Assembly (NCBI GenBank): GCA_035403085.1
Contig: DAONEM010000013.1
Coordinates: 1 to 53,261, forward strand
Direction: 5' to 3'
DNA: 53,261 nt
DNA from: JAMOAD01 sp023621955
Lineage (GTDB): Bacteria > Acidobacteriota > Aminicenantia > JAMOAD01
This document shows positions 1-8,434 of the stretch, piece after piece. Under the pieces are notes generated by a model. It saw nothing but the letters and a program-made list of their open reading frames with translations, was not told the DNA's origin and searched no databases. Numbering within the stretch: position 1 is the first letter of the stretch; the number at the start of each line of letters is the position of its first letter. The translations under genes and the position numbers were made by a program.

Positions 1-65
1 CACTCGGTGATTCCGATTCCGGTCTTCTCCCGGAGTTCTCTTATCTTTTCGATCGATACGCTCAT
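1..65 (-). CDS. tsf: Elongation factor Ts, N-terminal fragment
   Basis: The first 21 codons run off the left edge. They read MSVSIEKIRELREKTGIGIT and one more residue, the classic start of elongation factor Ts, which recharges EF-Tu with GTP. The ATG lies one base after the rpsB stop codon, so the two genes are transcribed and translated together, as in most bacteria. The rest of the protein is outside the window. Confidence 0.93.
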   Translation of the reverse strand, partial: MSVSIEKIRELREKTGIGITE

Positions 66-66
66 C

Positions 67-849
67 TCATTTCACCTCGTTTTCGGCTACCACTGCCTGG
101 GCCTCGACGACGGGAGCCTCGGCCTCGGCCTGAGCCGCAGCCATGACCTGGGTCTCTTTCTGGGCACGTTTCTTCATCCCCTCGGCGATCGCCTCGGTAA
201 ATTTGGAGGCGAAAAGCTTGATGGAGCGGATGGCGTCATCGTTCCCGGGAACGGGGTGTCCAACCTGTTCAGGGTCTCCGTTGGTATCCACCACGGCCAC
301 GATGGGAATGTTCTTCTTCTGGGCCTCGAGAACGGCGATGTTCTCCCTCTCGGAGTCGATAACGATCAGGAGGGTGGGAGGGTTCTCCATCTCCTTGACG
401 CCGTTCAGGTTTTTATAGAGCTTCCTGTAGACCTTCTCGTAACGGCTCTGGTCTTTCTTGTTCAGTTGCTCCCATCGACCGTCGGCCTTCATGGTTTCAA
501 AGAGTTTCAGCTTGGCGATGCTGGTCTTGATGGTCTTGAAGTTGGTCAAAAGACCACCGAGCCAGCGGACGTTCACGTAGAAGGTTCCGGCCTTGCGGCA
601 CTCCTCTTCGATAATGTCCTGGGCCTGTCGCTTGGTGCTCACCATCAAGGGGATGGCCCCGTTGGTCACCTGCTCTTCGATGAAGGTCAGTGCCCCGGAA
701 AGCTTCTCCTGAGTCTTGATGAGATCTATGATATAGATGCCGTTGCGTTTCCCGTAGATGTACTTCTTCATCTTGGGATTCCAACGGTTTGTCTGATGTC
801 CGAAATGGACTCCAGCCTCCAGAAGATCCTTCATAACGACTTCTACCAC
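67..849 (-). CDS. rpsB: 30S ribosomal protein S2
   Basis: Small-subunit ribosomal protein S2, 260 aa, the usual length. The N-terminus carries the family hallmark MKDLLEAGVHFGHQTNRWNP, followed by conserved stretches such as GTFYVNVRWLGGLLTNF and the C-terminal VDTNGDPEQVGHPVPGNDDA region. The tail is Ala/Glu/Val-rich and probably disordered. A GTG start at 849 is preferred over the ATG at 834, because an AGGAGG-type SD sits 6-7 bases before the GTG and family members normally have a few residues before MKxLLEAG. It lies between rpsI and tsf in one operon. Confidence 0.98.
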   Translation of the reverse strand: MVEVVMKDLLEAGVHFGHQTNRWNPKMKKYIYGKRNGIYIIDLIKTQEKLSGALTFIEEQVTNGAIPLMVSTKRQAQDIIEEECRKAGTFYVNVRWLGGLLTNFKTIKTSIAKLKLFETMKADGRWEQLNKKDQSRYEKVYRKLYKNLNGVKEMENPPTLLIVIDSERENIAVLEAQKKNIPIVAVVDTNGDPEQVGHPVPGNDDAIRSIKLFASKFTEAIAEGMKKRAQKETQVMAAAQAEAEAPVVEAQAVVAENEVK

Positions 850-864
850 GCTCTCCTCCTCTCC

Positions 865-1263
865 TTAACGCTTGTGGTACTGCGGCGCCTTACGGGCCTT
901 ATGCAGACCGTACTTCCTTCTCTCTTTCTCTCGGGAGTCCCGGCTCAGCATCCCTTCTTTCTTGAGAGCCTCCCGAAGTTCGGGGTTGTAGCTCTGCAAA
1001 GCCCGGGCGAGGCCGAGACGGACGGCGTCGGCCTGAGCGGAGATACCGCCTCCGGTCAGAAAGACGATGGCATCGAATTTGTCCACTGTCTCGGTTGTAA
1101 GGAGGGGCTTCTTGATGACGCTCTTCCAGTACTCCAGTGTAAAGTAGGCGTCCAGCTCGCGACGCTTATGGTTGACGACCACATCGATTTTACCGTTGCC
1201 GGGACGCAGATAGACCCGAGCTATGGAAGTTTTTCTTCTTCCTGTGCCGTAGTATTGAATCAC
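865..1263 (-). CDS. rpsI: 30S ribosomal protein S9
   Basis: Ribosomal protein S9, 132 aa, full length. It starts MIQYYGTGRRKTSIARVYL and ends with the basic tail KAPQYHKR, whose last residues reach into the ribosomal P site in known structures. The GTG start follows the rplM stop by one base, and its SD (AGGAGG) lies inside the last codons of rplM, so translation should be coupled. The pair rplM-rpsI is near universal; here it is joined directly to rpsB-tsf. Confidence 0.98.
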   Translation of the reverse strand: MIQYYGTGRRKTSIARVYLRPGNGKIDVVVNHKRRELDAYFTLEYWKSVIKKPLLTTETVDKFDAIVFLTGGGISAQADAVRLGLARALQSYNPELREALKKEGMLSRDSREKERRKYGLHKARKAPQYHKR

Positions 1264-1264
1264 C

Positions 1265-1702
1265 TTATTCCTCCTCGATGGTCAGAGTCTCGGGATTCTG
1301 AGCCTCATGGGGATGAGTGCTTCCCTTGTAGATTTTGAGCTTGGTCAGAAGTTTTCTGCCCATGGTGTTCTTAGGCAACATTCCCCTGACGGCCAGCATC
1401 AAGATCTTTTCGGGTTTCTCTTGTCTCAACTCCCCGAGAGTCCGTTGATAGATTCCACCGGGGTAGCCGGAGTGGCGGTAATACACCTTCTTCTCTTCCT
1501 TAGAGCCGGTAGCGGCAACCTTGTCGGCGTTAACGACGACAACGAAGTCCCCGGTGTCCAGGTAGGGGACATACTGGGGCTTATGCTTACCGCGAAGGAT
1601 CATAGCGATGCGGGTAGCCATGCGCCCAAGGTTCTGTCCATCGGCGTCAACGACCCACCACTTCCTGTCAATCTCGTTCTGCTTGGGTATATACGTCTTC
1701 AT
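1265..1702 (-). CDS. rplM: 50S ribosomal protein L13
   Basis: Ribosomal protein L13, 145 aa, first gene of the operon. Conserved segments are visible: RKWWVVDADGQNLGRMATRIA near the start, the GDFVVVVNADKVAATGSK stretch, YYRHSGYPGG, and the AVRGMLPKNTMGRKLL block. The ATG is preceded by an AGGAGTT SD at 1708-1714 and by a strong promoter at 1732-1760. Expression is likely high and growth-linked, as for other ribosomal operons. Confidence 0.98.
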   Translation of the reverse strand: MKTYIPKQNEIDRKWWVVDADGQNLGRMATRIAMILRGKHKPQYVPYLDTGDFVVVVNADKVAATGSKEEKKVYYRHSGYPGGIYQRTLGELRQEKPEKILMLAVRGMLPKNTMGRKLLTKLKIYKGSTHPHEAQNPETLTIEEE

Positions 1703-1731
1703 TCCTGAACTCCTAAAAAAAAGTGAACTAT

Positions 1732-1760
1732 AGCATACTCAAAAATCGAACTCCTGTCAA
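1732..1760 (-). promoter_or_regulatory. Sigma70-type promoter of the rplM-rpsI-rpsB-tsf operon
   Basis: On the minus strand there is a perfect TTGACA -35 box (1755-1760), a 17-base spacer and a TATGCT -10 box (1732-1737). The start of transcription would fall near 1725, leaving a leader of about 22 bases that contains the rplM SD. Spacing and both boxes fit a housekeeping promoter. No obvious L13-binding hairpin is seen in so short a leader. Confidence 0.85.
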
Positions 1761-1823
1761 GGGAGGCCAACCTTCTGTTGTCTATCTTAGCGTGTCCTAT
1801 CTTATCCGAAAAGAAGATTCTTT

Positions 1824-2882
1824 TCAAGTGTGTATCGGTCCTAACGAAGAAATGTACTCCTGAAACGTTTGAAAAACCTCCTCAGGAGAGAGAAGAGTCC
1901 CCCCCTTAGGGTTGGCGACGATCCTGTAACGGAAGAAGGGGGAGTTCCCATCGTACCACTCCAGCAGAGGCGCTCCCTCCCTTCGGCGCCTCTCCCCCTC
2001 CCTCCTGTTGAGCAGAGTTCCCAGGCCCCGAAGGTGGGTTCCCGAATCCGGGGAGGTGGCGATCATGAAGTTTCCTTCGTAGAGAGAGCTGATGATCAGG
2101 GAGAACCCGTTTCCCGAGGGAGACCCGGTGAAATCCCTTCGGGCCCACTCTTTCAAGAGAAATGACCGTGGACGCAGGACCATCAACCAATCCACAGGCA
2201 GGAGTCCATTGCCGTCGATGGTGGAGAGTAGGGTTCGCCCCTTCCTCGCCCGACGGCAATCTTCACTGTAGGAAAGGTAATCCTCCTGAACGATCTTTCC
2301 GCTCTTTTCAAAATCCCGGTCCCCCCGAAAGAGGTTGGGGTTTTCCAGAAGCTCCTCCCCCGTCTCCGCCGCCTTCTCCCACTTGGACATCATCTCAAAA
2401 CCAACCTTCATCCGCCTCTCCCCTACCCTTTGGGCCCGAGCCTCCCGGCTCTCTCCCGGAAGAGATGGGGGAGGAATTGTCTGAAACGCGGCGTAGAGGT
2501 GTGTATAGGGGGTGTCCACGAGGGAGACAGTCCGGGGGAGAGAGGCGGAATCGACGATCTTCGCGTACCCTCCCAACTTCCTCATCCCCAAGGTGACCTT
2601 CCCCTCTTCGAGAAGCCGGAGACTCAAGTAGGAGGCCGCCACGGCGTCAAAGTCCGGGCTCTTATGGGTCACCAGCGTCACCTCCTCCCTGCCCCGAAGG
2701 TGGTCGAGAACAAGGGTGGGGTGCGAGACCACCAGCGAGGCCGCGCACTCCGCCTCTCCGTCCTCCTGATGGTGGTCGAGAACCCCCGGGACAAGCAGAC
2801 GCCCCACATCCAAGACCAAGACTCCCTGAGCCGGCTCCACCAGAGTCCCGTAGTCGAGGAAGCGCCACTCCTTTACCTGCAA
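1824..2882 (-). CDS. DHH/MYG1-like phosphoesterase-type protein with rearranged motif order
   Basis: A 352-aa protein I cannot assign firmly. It holds two signatures of the DHH/MYG1 metal-dependent phosphoesterase group: LDVG (24-27) followed by LDHHQ (35-39), and THKSPDFDA (72-80), which resembles motif I (HxxPDxDA). In known DHH and MYG1 proteins motif I comes before DHH; here DHH comes about 35 residues earlier, as if permuted. The metal-binding H73, D77, D79, D36, H37 and H38 are all present, so an active enzyme is plausible. The C-terminal half is not recognisable to me. Start is TTG, with AGAGGG about 7 bases upstream. It stands alone, divergent from a tiny membrane protein gene. Confidence 0.6.
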   Translation of the reverse strand: MQVKEWRFLDYGTLVEPAQGVLVLDVGRLLVPGVLDHHQEDGEAECAASLVVSHPTLVLDHLRGREEVTLVTHKSPDFDAVAASYLSLRLLEEGKVTLGMRKLGGYAKIVDSASLPRTVSLVDTPYTHLYAAFQTIPPPSLPGESREARAQRVGERRMKVGFEMMSKWEKAAETGEELLENPNLFRGDRDFEKSGKIVQEDYLSYSEDCRRARKGRTLLSTIDGNGLLPVDWLMVLRPRSFLLKEWARRDFTGSPSGNGFSLIISSLYEGNFMIATSPDSGTHLRGLGTLLNRREGERRRREGAPLLEWYDGNSPFFRYRIVANPKGGTLLSPEEVFQTFQEYISSLGPIHT

Positions 2883-2968
2883 GTTGCCACCCTCTGGAAA
2901 GGGGATGCGAAAAAATCAAAGGAAGGAACTTTTTCCCTCATCTCTCGTATCTCTCTTCAGGTGAAACC

Positions 2969-3163
2969 ATGATGACATTGATCCTGTGGATACTCCTCTT
3001 CATCTTCTCCTGGCCCTTGGCACTGATGGCCTTGATCCTCTACCCCTTCTTCCTGATCCTCTCCATCCCCTTCCGCCTGCTCGGTATCACCCTGGACGCC
3101 CTCTTCGCCCTCCTCAAGGCGATCCTCTTCCTCCCCGCCCGTATCCTCGGCCAAAGGGTTTAG
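2969..3163 (+). CDS. Small hydrophobic membrane protein (64 aa)
   Basis: A 64-aa protein that is almost entirely hydrophobic, with two predicted membrane spans (about residues 3-25 and 26-58) linked by YPFFLILSIPFRLLG. It has no soluble domain or recognised family motif. AGGTGA lies about 5 bases before the first ATG, and the codon choice (CTC, ATC, TTC) matches the neighbours, which favours a real gene. It points towards the convergent namZ gene, ending 11 bases from it. No function can be given. Confidence 0.5.
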   Translation: MMTLILWILLFIFSWPLALMALILYPFFLILSIPFRLLGITLDALFALLKAILFLPARILGQRV

Positions 3164-3174
3164 AGGGTCACCCT

Positions 3175-4329
3175 TCACGCCTCGGGGTAGAGGAGGCACT
3201 CCGCCCTCTCTTCGCGAAAGAGTCTCTCGTCCGCCTCCATGAGCTCTTCCATCCCTTCCCCCCCCTCCATGAAGAGTCGGCCTTCCACACCTCCAGTTAA
3301 GATATCGATGGGAAGCCTCTCTTTCTCGTACTCGTAGGGTGGAAGGGCCCAACGGAAACTTTCGGGGGCCAGGCCGCGCAGGGTTCGAATCAGGGCCAGG
3401 CCTGTCCTATAGGGACGGAAGAGCTTCGGATCCGTCACCCTCCAGAAGACTCCCTGGACGCTCTCTCCACACCCCTTGTTGAAGGTGGGGGTGAAGCGGT
3501 AGGGAAGGAAATGGACTCCCGGAAGGGCCAGACCGTTCATCTCCATCGCGCATAGATCTGCGTCCAGATAGGGCGCCCCGCAGATTTCGAAAGGTCTTGT
3601 CGTTCCCCTTCCTTCCGAGAGGTTAGTCCCTTCCAGCAGGACTGCCCCTGGGTAGACCAAGGCCGCTTCCGGAGAGGGCATGTTCGGAGAGGGAGGAATC
3701 CAGAACCGCCCTGTCTCACCGAAGAGAACCCCTCGGCTCCACCCTTGAACCCTCTCCACCCGAAGCTCCAGGTCCCACCGGTGACGTTTGAGGAAGAGCC
3801 GGGCCAGCTCCCCTGGTGTCAGGGCATAGCGCATGGGGAGCGAATCGATTCCGACGAAGGAGAGAAACTCCTTCCCAACCAGATTCCCCTCTACTTCGAC
3901 CCCGCCGAGGGGGTCGGGCCTATCCAGGATGACCAGTTCGATTCCCCGGCCCGAGAGGCTCTCCATGAGGAGGAAGAGGGTGCTGATGAAGGTATAGATC
4001 CGAGTGCCCACATCCTGAAGATCGTAGTAGAGTACCTCGACTCCTTCCAACTCCTCTGGAGCGGGAGCAAACCGTTCCCCGTAGAGGGAGGTAAAGGGAA
4101 TCCCCTTCCAAAAAAAGCTGGAAGACTCCTTCATGTTGTCCTGTTTCTCCTGAAAGAAGCCGTGTTGGGGGAAAAAGACCCGCTTCAGGGAGACTCCTTT
4201 CCGGAGAAAACCCTCGAGGGTCGTCATTCGATCCTCTACCAAGGCGGCCTGGTGGGTTAACAGGGCCGCCGGCCGCAGGATCTCGCCCTTCTCTACCTTG
4301 TCCAGAAAGAGTTCCGCTCCGTACCTCAT
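3175..4329 (-). CDS. namZ: DUF1343/NamZ-type exo-N-acetylmuramidase
   Basis: A 384-aa protein of the DUF1343 family, whose studied members (NamZ of Bacillus) release N-acetylmuramic acid from the non-reducing end of peptidoglycan fragments. Family blocks are clear: LLTHQAALVEDR near residue 23, FFPQHGFFQEKQDN, VEVLYYDLQDVGTRIYTFIS, LDRPDPLGG, then MRYALTPGELA. No signal peptide is seen, so it would act in the cytoplasm on recycled muropeptides, or the start is missed. Its ATG overlaps the lnt stop (ATGA), so it is the last gene of a trmI-lnt-namZ operon. The specificity is inferred from the family. Confidence 0.88.
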   Translation of the reverse strand: MRYGAELFLDKVEKGEILRPAALLTHQAALVEDRMTTLEGFLRKGVSLKRVFFPQHGFFQEKQDNMKESSSFFWKGIPFTSLYGERFAPAPEELEGVEVLYYDLQDVGTRIYTFISTLFLLMESLSGRGIELVILDRPDPLGGVEVEGNLVGKEFLSFVGIDSLPMRYALTPGELARLFLKRHRWDLELRVERVQGWSRGVLFGETGRFWIPPSPNMPSPEAALVYPGAVLLEGTNLSEGRGTTRPFEICGAPYLDADLCAMEMNGLALPGVHFLPYRFTPTFNKGCGESVQGVFWRVTDPKLFRPYRTGLALIRTLRGLAPESFRWALPPYEYEKERLPIDILTGGVEGRLFMEGGEGMEELMEADERLFREERAECLLYPEA

Positions 4330-5768
4330 CCTTTATCGCTCCTTCGAGAAGCTCTCAGAGAGAGAAGGAGGGAGAGGATCCCCGCCAGGGCCCAAAAGCC
4401 CTCCCAGAGAGAGAAATACCGGTGGTAGGGGGAGATTCCCCCGGAGAGAGCCACCTCGCCCCGAAGGGTTCCCCGCTGGTTGTAGCCGACACGGGCGATC
4501 TCCTTCCCCCGGGCAGAGTAGAGGACGCTCACTCCGGTGGTCGCCGCCCTGATCAGCGGAAGAGAGGCCTCCATGGCACGGATCCTCGCTATCCCCAAGT
4601 GCTGGTAGGGACCGGAGGTGGCTCCGAACCACCCGTCGTTGGTGATGGTGACGATCATCCCCGGACCCTGCCTCGAAAAGCGGCTCACCAGAGAGGGGAA
4701 AACCACCTCGTAACAGATCGGCGTTGCGAAGGAAAATCCTCCGGCCGAGAAGAGACGGACCACCTTTCCGGGGGTAAACTCCCCCTCCACATGGGCAATC
4801 CGCTTGGCGAAGGGGAAGAGGAAACGAAAGGGGATGTACTCTCCGAAGGGGGTCAGGTGGACCTTGTAGTAGCCCTCCCAACGGTCTCTGTGGAAGACGA
4901 AGGCGGTGTTGTAGTCTCGCCCTTCCCAACGGTCGTTGCCCCCGGCGACGAGGACTCTTCCCCCTTCGGGGACCAGGCTCTGGACCGCCTCGGTCAGAGA
5001 GTATTGGTACCTGGGGTAGAAGGGGAAGGAGAACTCCGGCCAGACGACCAGATCTGCCCCCTCCCGGAAGAGCCTTCGGGTCTCGTCCCGATAGAAGGAG
5101 AACTCCCGGATCAGGTCCTCACCGGTCCAATCCTTCTCCATGGCGGCGTTTCCTTGAACCGCGCCGACCCTTACCCTCTTCCCCTGCCGGGGAAGGGGGA
5201 GAAACACGAGCAAGGAACAGAGGAAGAAAAGGCCCAGGGGAACCGCCGCCGGCCTAAGCCTCCTCTTCTGAACCGCCAAGGCGAGGCCGACGTTGACGGC
5301 CACGATTAGGAAGGAGACCCCTCGGACTCCCACCAGAGGCCATAAGCCGCGGACAAAGGGGTTGCTCGCTTGGGAATCCGCCAGAATGGCCCAGGGAAAG
5401 CCTGTGAGAAGATACTCTTGCAGGAGTTCGAAGAAAAGAAAGAGAAAGGGAAGAAGCCAAGGGCGGCGGGGATTCCAGAGCAACAGGGGGGGGAGGAGGA
5501 AGAGGGAGAGGTAGAGGTAGAGGAGGAGCCCCGCCAGAACTGAGAGAGACCAGGGCATCCCTCCGTGACGGATGAGGACCCCTACGATCCAGTAGAGGAG
5601 TCCACAGTGGAGAAGCCCTCCCCAAAGGAGGAGTGGAAAGGCCTTCAGCCGGGGTTGGAGGAGAAGAGGAACCAAGGCGAAGAAGGCCAGTGGCCAGAGG
5701 GAGAAGGGAGGAAAGGCCAGCAGAAGAAGAAGGAGCGAGAGAACGTAGGGAGAGGCTTTACGTATCAC
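4326..5768 (-). CDS. lnt: Apolipoprotein N-acyltransferase
   Basis: Lnt, 480 aa, adds the third acyl chain to the N-terminal cysteine of lipoproteins in the inner membrane. The first ~180 residues form several hydrophobic helices, followed by a nitrilase-type (CN-hydrolase) domain and a final membrane helix near 450. The catalytic triad can be read as E245 (in WPEFSFPF), K302 (in YYKVHLTPFGEYIPF) and C352 (in ICYEVVFP). The GTG start overlaps the trmI stop (GTGA). It matches the lipoproteins seen elsewhere in this window and supports a diderm envelope. Confidence 0.95.
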   Translation of the reverse strand: MIRKASPYVLSLLLLLLAFPPFSLWPLAFFALVPLLLQPRLKAFPLLLWGGLLHCGLLYWIVGVLIRHGGMPWSLSVLAGLLLYLYLSLFLLPPLLLWNPRRPWLLPFLFLFFELLQEYLLTGFPWAILADSQASNPFVRGLWPLVGVRGVSFLIVAVNVGLALAVQKRRLRPAAVPLGLFFLCSLLVFLPLPRQGKRVRVGAVQGNAAMEKDWTGEDLIREFSFYRDETRRLFREGADLVVWPEFSFPFYPRYQYSLTEAVQSLVPEGGRVLVAGGNDRWEGRDYNTAFVFHRDRWEGYYKVHLTPFGEYIPFRFLFPFAKRIAHVEGEFTPGKVVRLFSAGGFSFATPICYEVVFPSLVSRFSRQGPGMIVTITNDGWFGATSGPYQHLGIARIRAMEASLPLIRAATTGVSVLYSARGKEIARVGYNQRGTLRGEVALSGGISPYHRYFSLWEGFWALAGILSLLLSLRASRRSDKG

Positions 5769-6532
5769 CCTCTCTCCACTCTACGGGCCAAGGTGAGAAA
5801 CCCCGTATGGGAGATCATCCTTTCAGAGGGACGAACTCCGAACTCCCGAACAAGAATCTCCCTCTCCAGAAGCTCCACGGTCTTTTCGACGAAGAAACCG
5901 TCCCCTTGGAGGGCCATAACCGTCTGCTTCACCTGCTCGAAGTTCGGCGAGAGAGAGACCCAGAACCCCCCGCTTTGAAGGGCCTGACGGGCATGGGGGA
6001 CGAGACTCCAGGGTTCCGGAACGTCCACGAAGAGCGTCGTAAAGGGGTAATCCCCAAAGCCTTCGGTTTCGACATCCCGGAGGATCCACTCCACCCGGCT
6101 CGACAAACCGTACTTCTCGATGTTCTTCTTGGCAACCTCTTGGTGTTCGGGCCGGCGTTCATAGGAGTAGACCCGCCCGCTCTCGCCCACAACCGTAGCC
6201 AGGGCCGTCGTCAAGGAGCCTGAGCCCGACCCGACCTCGGCCACGAAGGCGCCGGCGCCGATGTCGGTATGCATCATCATGTAACCGATGTCTTTGCTGT
6301 AGAGGATCGAGGTCTTCCGTTGGACCTTCCTCATCCGATCGTCGGTGGAGGGTCTCAGGACAAAGTAAGGATCCCCTCGGGCGGAGAGAAGCTTGTCACC
6401 CCACCGCATCTCATCCCCAAAGGGGACCATGCCCCGGTGGGAGCTGAAGCTTCCTCCCTTGCGGTACGGCAGCAGATAGGTGTTTTCGTCGAGATCAGCG
6501 AGAATAAAGAGTTCCCCTTCGTTTACGTTCAT
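5765..6532 (-). CDS. trmI: tRNA (adenine-58-N1)-methyltransferase TrmI
   Basis: A 255-aa class I S-adenosylmethionine methyltransferase that makes m1A58 in the T-loop of tRNA. A small N-terminal beta domain precedes the SAM-binding motif VAEVGSGSGSLTTALA at about residue 98, then YSYERRPEHQEVAKKNIEKYG, and the DVPEPW motif (usually D-x-P-x-P/W) that defines the TrmI group. It acts as a tetramer in known examples. There is no SD before the ATG; a TACAAT -10 box lies 6 bases upstream, so the mRNA may start at or near the AUG. It heads the trmI-lnt-namZ set. Confidence 0.93.
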   Translation of the reverse strand: MNVNEGELFILADLDENTYLLPYRKGGSFSSHRGMVPFGDEMRWGDKLLSARGDPYFVLRPSTDDRMRKVQRKTSILYSKDIGYMMMHTDIGAGAFVAEVGSGSGSLTTALATVVGESGRVYSYERRPEHQEVAKKNIEKYGLSSRVEWILRDVETEGFGDYPFTTLFVDVPEPWSLVPHARQALQSGGFWVSLSPNFEQVKQTVMALQGDGFFVEKTVELLEREILVREFGVRPSERMISHTGFLTLARRVERG

Positions 6533-6538
6533 AGGGGA

Positions 6539-6567
6539 ATTGTAACACTCCCCAAGGAAGGGGACAA
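6539..6567 (-). promoter_or_regulatory. Promoter of trmI, predicted leaderless transcript
   Basis: Minus-strand TTGTCC (6562-6567), a 17-base spacer, and TACAAT (6539-6544). Only six bases separate the -10 box from the trmI ATG at 6532, so transcription should begin at or next to the start codon. The absence of an SD fits this reading. Confidence 0.55.
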
Positions 6568-6777
6568 GGAGAGAGTCTGCAAGAGCCGTGGGGTTCTCCT
6601 CACAGAAGGGGAGCAGGGCGGGTCTCCAAGGCGGAGCTGGTTGTTCACAGGGCTTCCCGCCGCCCTACCCCTTGCTTTCTCTTCCCCGCGGGTTCACGCC
6701 CTCCCAGGAAGGGACGTCTCCCAAGCTTGAGCTAAAGGAACCCCTAGGGTTTGCTCTCAGGAGAATCTTAAAAAAGA

Positions 6778-7008
6778 TCACCCCTGGGGGGAGATGAGGT
6801 CCATCAGGGAGAGGTAGACGGAAGCGTCACTTCCCTTCTCCTGGGCCTTCCGGTAACACTCCCGGGCCTTGGCCATATCGCCCACGCCCCTGTAGAGGTG
6901 GCCCAGGGTCATGAGGCTCTCCCCTCTCTCGCCCTCCTCCCGTTCGAGGATCTCGATGGCCGGCCAGTAGTCAAGCTTCTCTATGCTTTTTTGAACTTTG
7001 GAACTCAT
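6778..7008 (-). CDS. Small TPR-repeat protein (76 aa)
   Basis: A 76-aa soluble protein with one clear tetratricopeptide repeat, ESLMTLGHLYRGVGDMAKARECYRKA, and a partial second one, so it is probably a short protein-interaction module. A GAGGT sequence lies about 8 bases before the ATG. It starts 10 bases after the stop of the sugar-phosphate transferase gene and likely shares its transcript. About 245 bases without a gene follow, in which I see only the trmI promoter. Confidence 0.75.
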   Translation of the reverse strand: MSSKVQKSIEKLDYWPAIEILEREEGERGESLMTLGHLYRGVGDMAKARECYRKAQEKGSDASVYLSLMDLISPQG

Positions 7009-7018
7009 GGTGTCTACC

Positions 7019-8434
7019 TCACAGGTTGGGATCGATAAAGCCGAAACGCCAGACCGTCATCCAAAGGATCTTCGCGTCCAAGGCTAAAGACCAGTTCTCA
7101 ATGTAGTAAAGGTCGTAACGGAGACGCTCCTTCAAGGAGGTGTTCCCTCTAAGGCCGTTCACCTGGGCCCAGCCGGTCATCCCCGCCTTGACCTTGTGGC
7201 GGAGCATATACTGGGGGAGATCATCCCGGAACTTCTCCACGAAGTAGGGTCTCTCCGGTCGGGGACCGACGAGGCTCATCTCCCCTCTGAGAACGTTCGC
7301 CAGTTGAGGGAGCTCGTCGATGCTGTACTTACGAAGAACCCTACCGATAGGCGTTGTCCGAGGGTCGTTCTTCGCAGAGGCCCAAACCGGCCCCGTAGCC
7401 GCCTCGGCGTCGGGGACCATGGTCCGAAACTTGTAGATCCGAAAGGCCTTCCCATCGATCCCCACCCGCTCCTGCAGGTAGAGGAGGGGGCCCCTGGAGG
7501 TCAACTTCACCAGGAGGGCGGCGGCAAAGAGAATCGGCGAGAGGACGAAGAGGGCGGCCGCGGAGATTCCTATGTCCAGGAGTCTCTTGGTAACCGCCTT
7601 CCACCCCTTCAGGGGAATGTCGTTGAGGTTGATGATGGGAATCTCTTCGATATGCTCCAGCTCGGCCCGGAGAGAGAGAAAGTGGAGCAGGTCGGGAACG
7701 ATTCGGATCGAGGCGAGATGGCGGTTGGCCACCTTGATGATCTCCAGGAGCCGATCGTACTCCTTCAGGGGAAGGGTGATAAAGAGGTCGTGAACCTTCT
7801 CGTTGAGGAAGAGCTCCTCAAGGTCCCCGATCCTCCCCAGTACCGGAAGCCCCGGCAGGATTTCCTCTCCGACCTCCCTCTCCTCGTCGATGAAGCCGCA
7901 GAGGTCCACTCCCCAATCCCTGTAGCGGGCCAGCTTTTCCGCGAGTTGTACCCCCGTGGAGGTGGCTCCGACGATGATCCCCCGGCGCCGGTTGTGGGGA
8001 GCCTGGAAAGACATCATCAGGAGATGGCCAACCGCCGCCTTGGCCGCCAGGGCGAAGAGAACCCCCAGGAAGAAGTAGACCAGAAGGAAGAGGTGGGAGA
8101 TCTCGTACCGGATGATCCGGTAGCCTCTCAAGTAGCTGAAGAAACCGAGAGAGATCACCAGTGTCACGACGAAGTTGAAAAGAATCGCGAAGAGACTGTC
8201 CAAAAGGCCTCTCTTCAGTTTGAACTGAAAATAGCCTTGGAGGGAGAAAACGAAGAGGTGCAACCCCAGGATCAGGGAGAAGAAGGGAAGGTAGAGGACG
8301 ATCGGGGGAATCCCTTTCGGAGCGTCGAGGAGACGGAAGCGGACCAGGAAAGCGAGGAAGAGGGCGAGAGGCAAGGCAAAGGAGGTTCCCCAGAAGAGGG
8401 CCCTCCCAAAGGTCTTATGGCGGACTTCTATCAC
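7019..8434 (-). CDS. Polyprenyl-phosphate sugar phosphotransferase (WcaJ/EpsE-type)
   Basis: A 471-aa membrane enzyme that starts polysaccharide synthesis by loading a sugar phosphate onto undecaprenyl phosphate. Four N-terminal helices (about 10-130) lead into a nucleotide-binding-like middle domain (GIIVGATSTGVQLAEKL, ~150) and a C-terminal bacterial sugar transferase domain with KRLLDIGISAAAL, YKFRTM, SIDELPQLANVLRGEMSLVG and GPRPERPYF. All catalytic landmarks of that domain are present. The GTG start overlaps the stop of the glycosyltransferase gene (GTGA). The sugar used cannot be read from sequence. Confidence 0.92.
   Translation of the reverse strand: MIEVRHKTFGRALFWGTSFALPLALFLAFLVRFRLLDAPKGIPPIVLYLPFFSLILGLHLFVFSLQGYFQFKLKRGLLDSLFAILFNFVVTLVISLGFFSYLRGYRIIRYEISHLFLLVYFFLGVLFALAAKAAVGHLLMMSFQAPHNRRRGIIVGATSTGVQLAEKLARYRDWGVDLCGFIDEEREVGEEILPGLPVLGRIGDLEELFLNEKVHDLFITLPLKEYDRLLEIIKVANRHLASIRIVPDLLHFLSLRAELEHIEEIPIINLNDIPLKGWKAVTKRLLDIGISAAALFVLSPILFAAALLVKLTSRGPLLYLQERVGIDGKAFRIYKFRTMVPDAEAATGPVWASAKNDPRTTPIGRVLRKYSIDELPQLANVLRGEMSLVGPRPERPYFVEKFRDDLPQYMLRHKVKAGMTGWAQVNGLRGNTSLKERLRYDLYYIENWSLALDAKILWMTVWRFGFIDPNL

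Noticed and set aside
7..1338. A 443-codon plus-strand open frame over the ribosomal genes
   Set aside because: It lies opposite rpsB, rpsI and rplM, which are certain, and has no recognisable domain.
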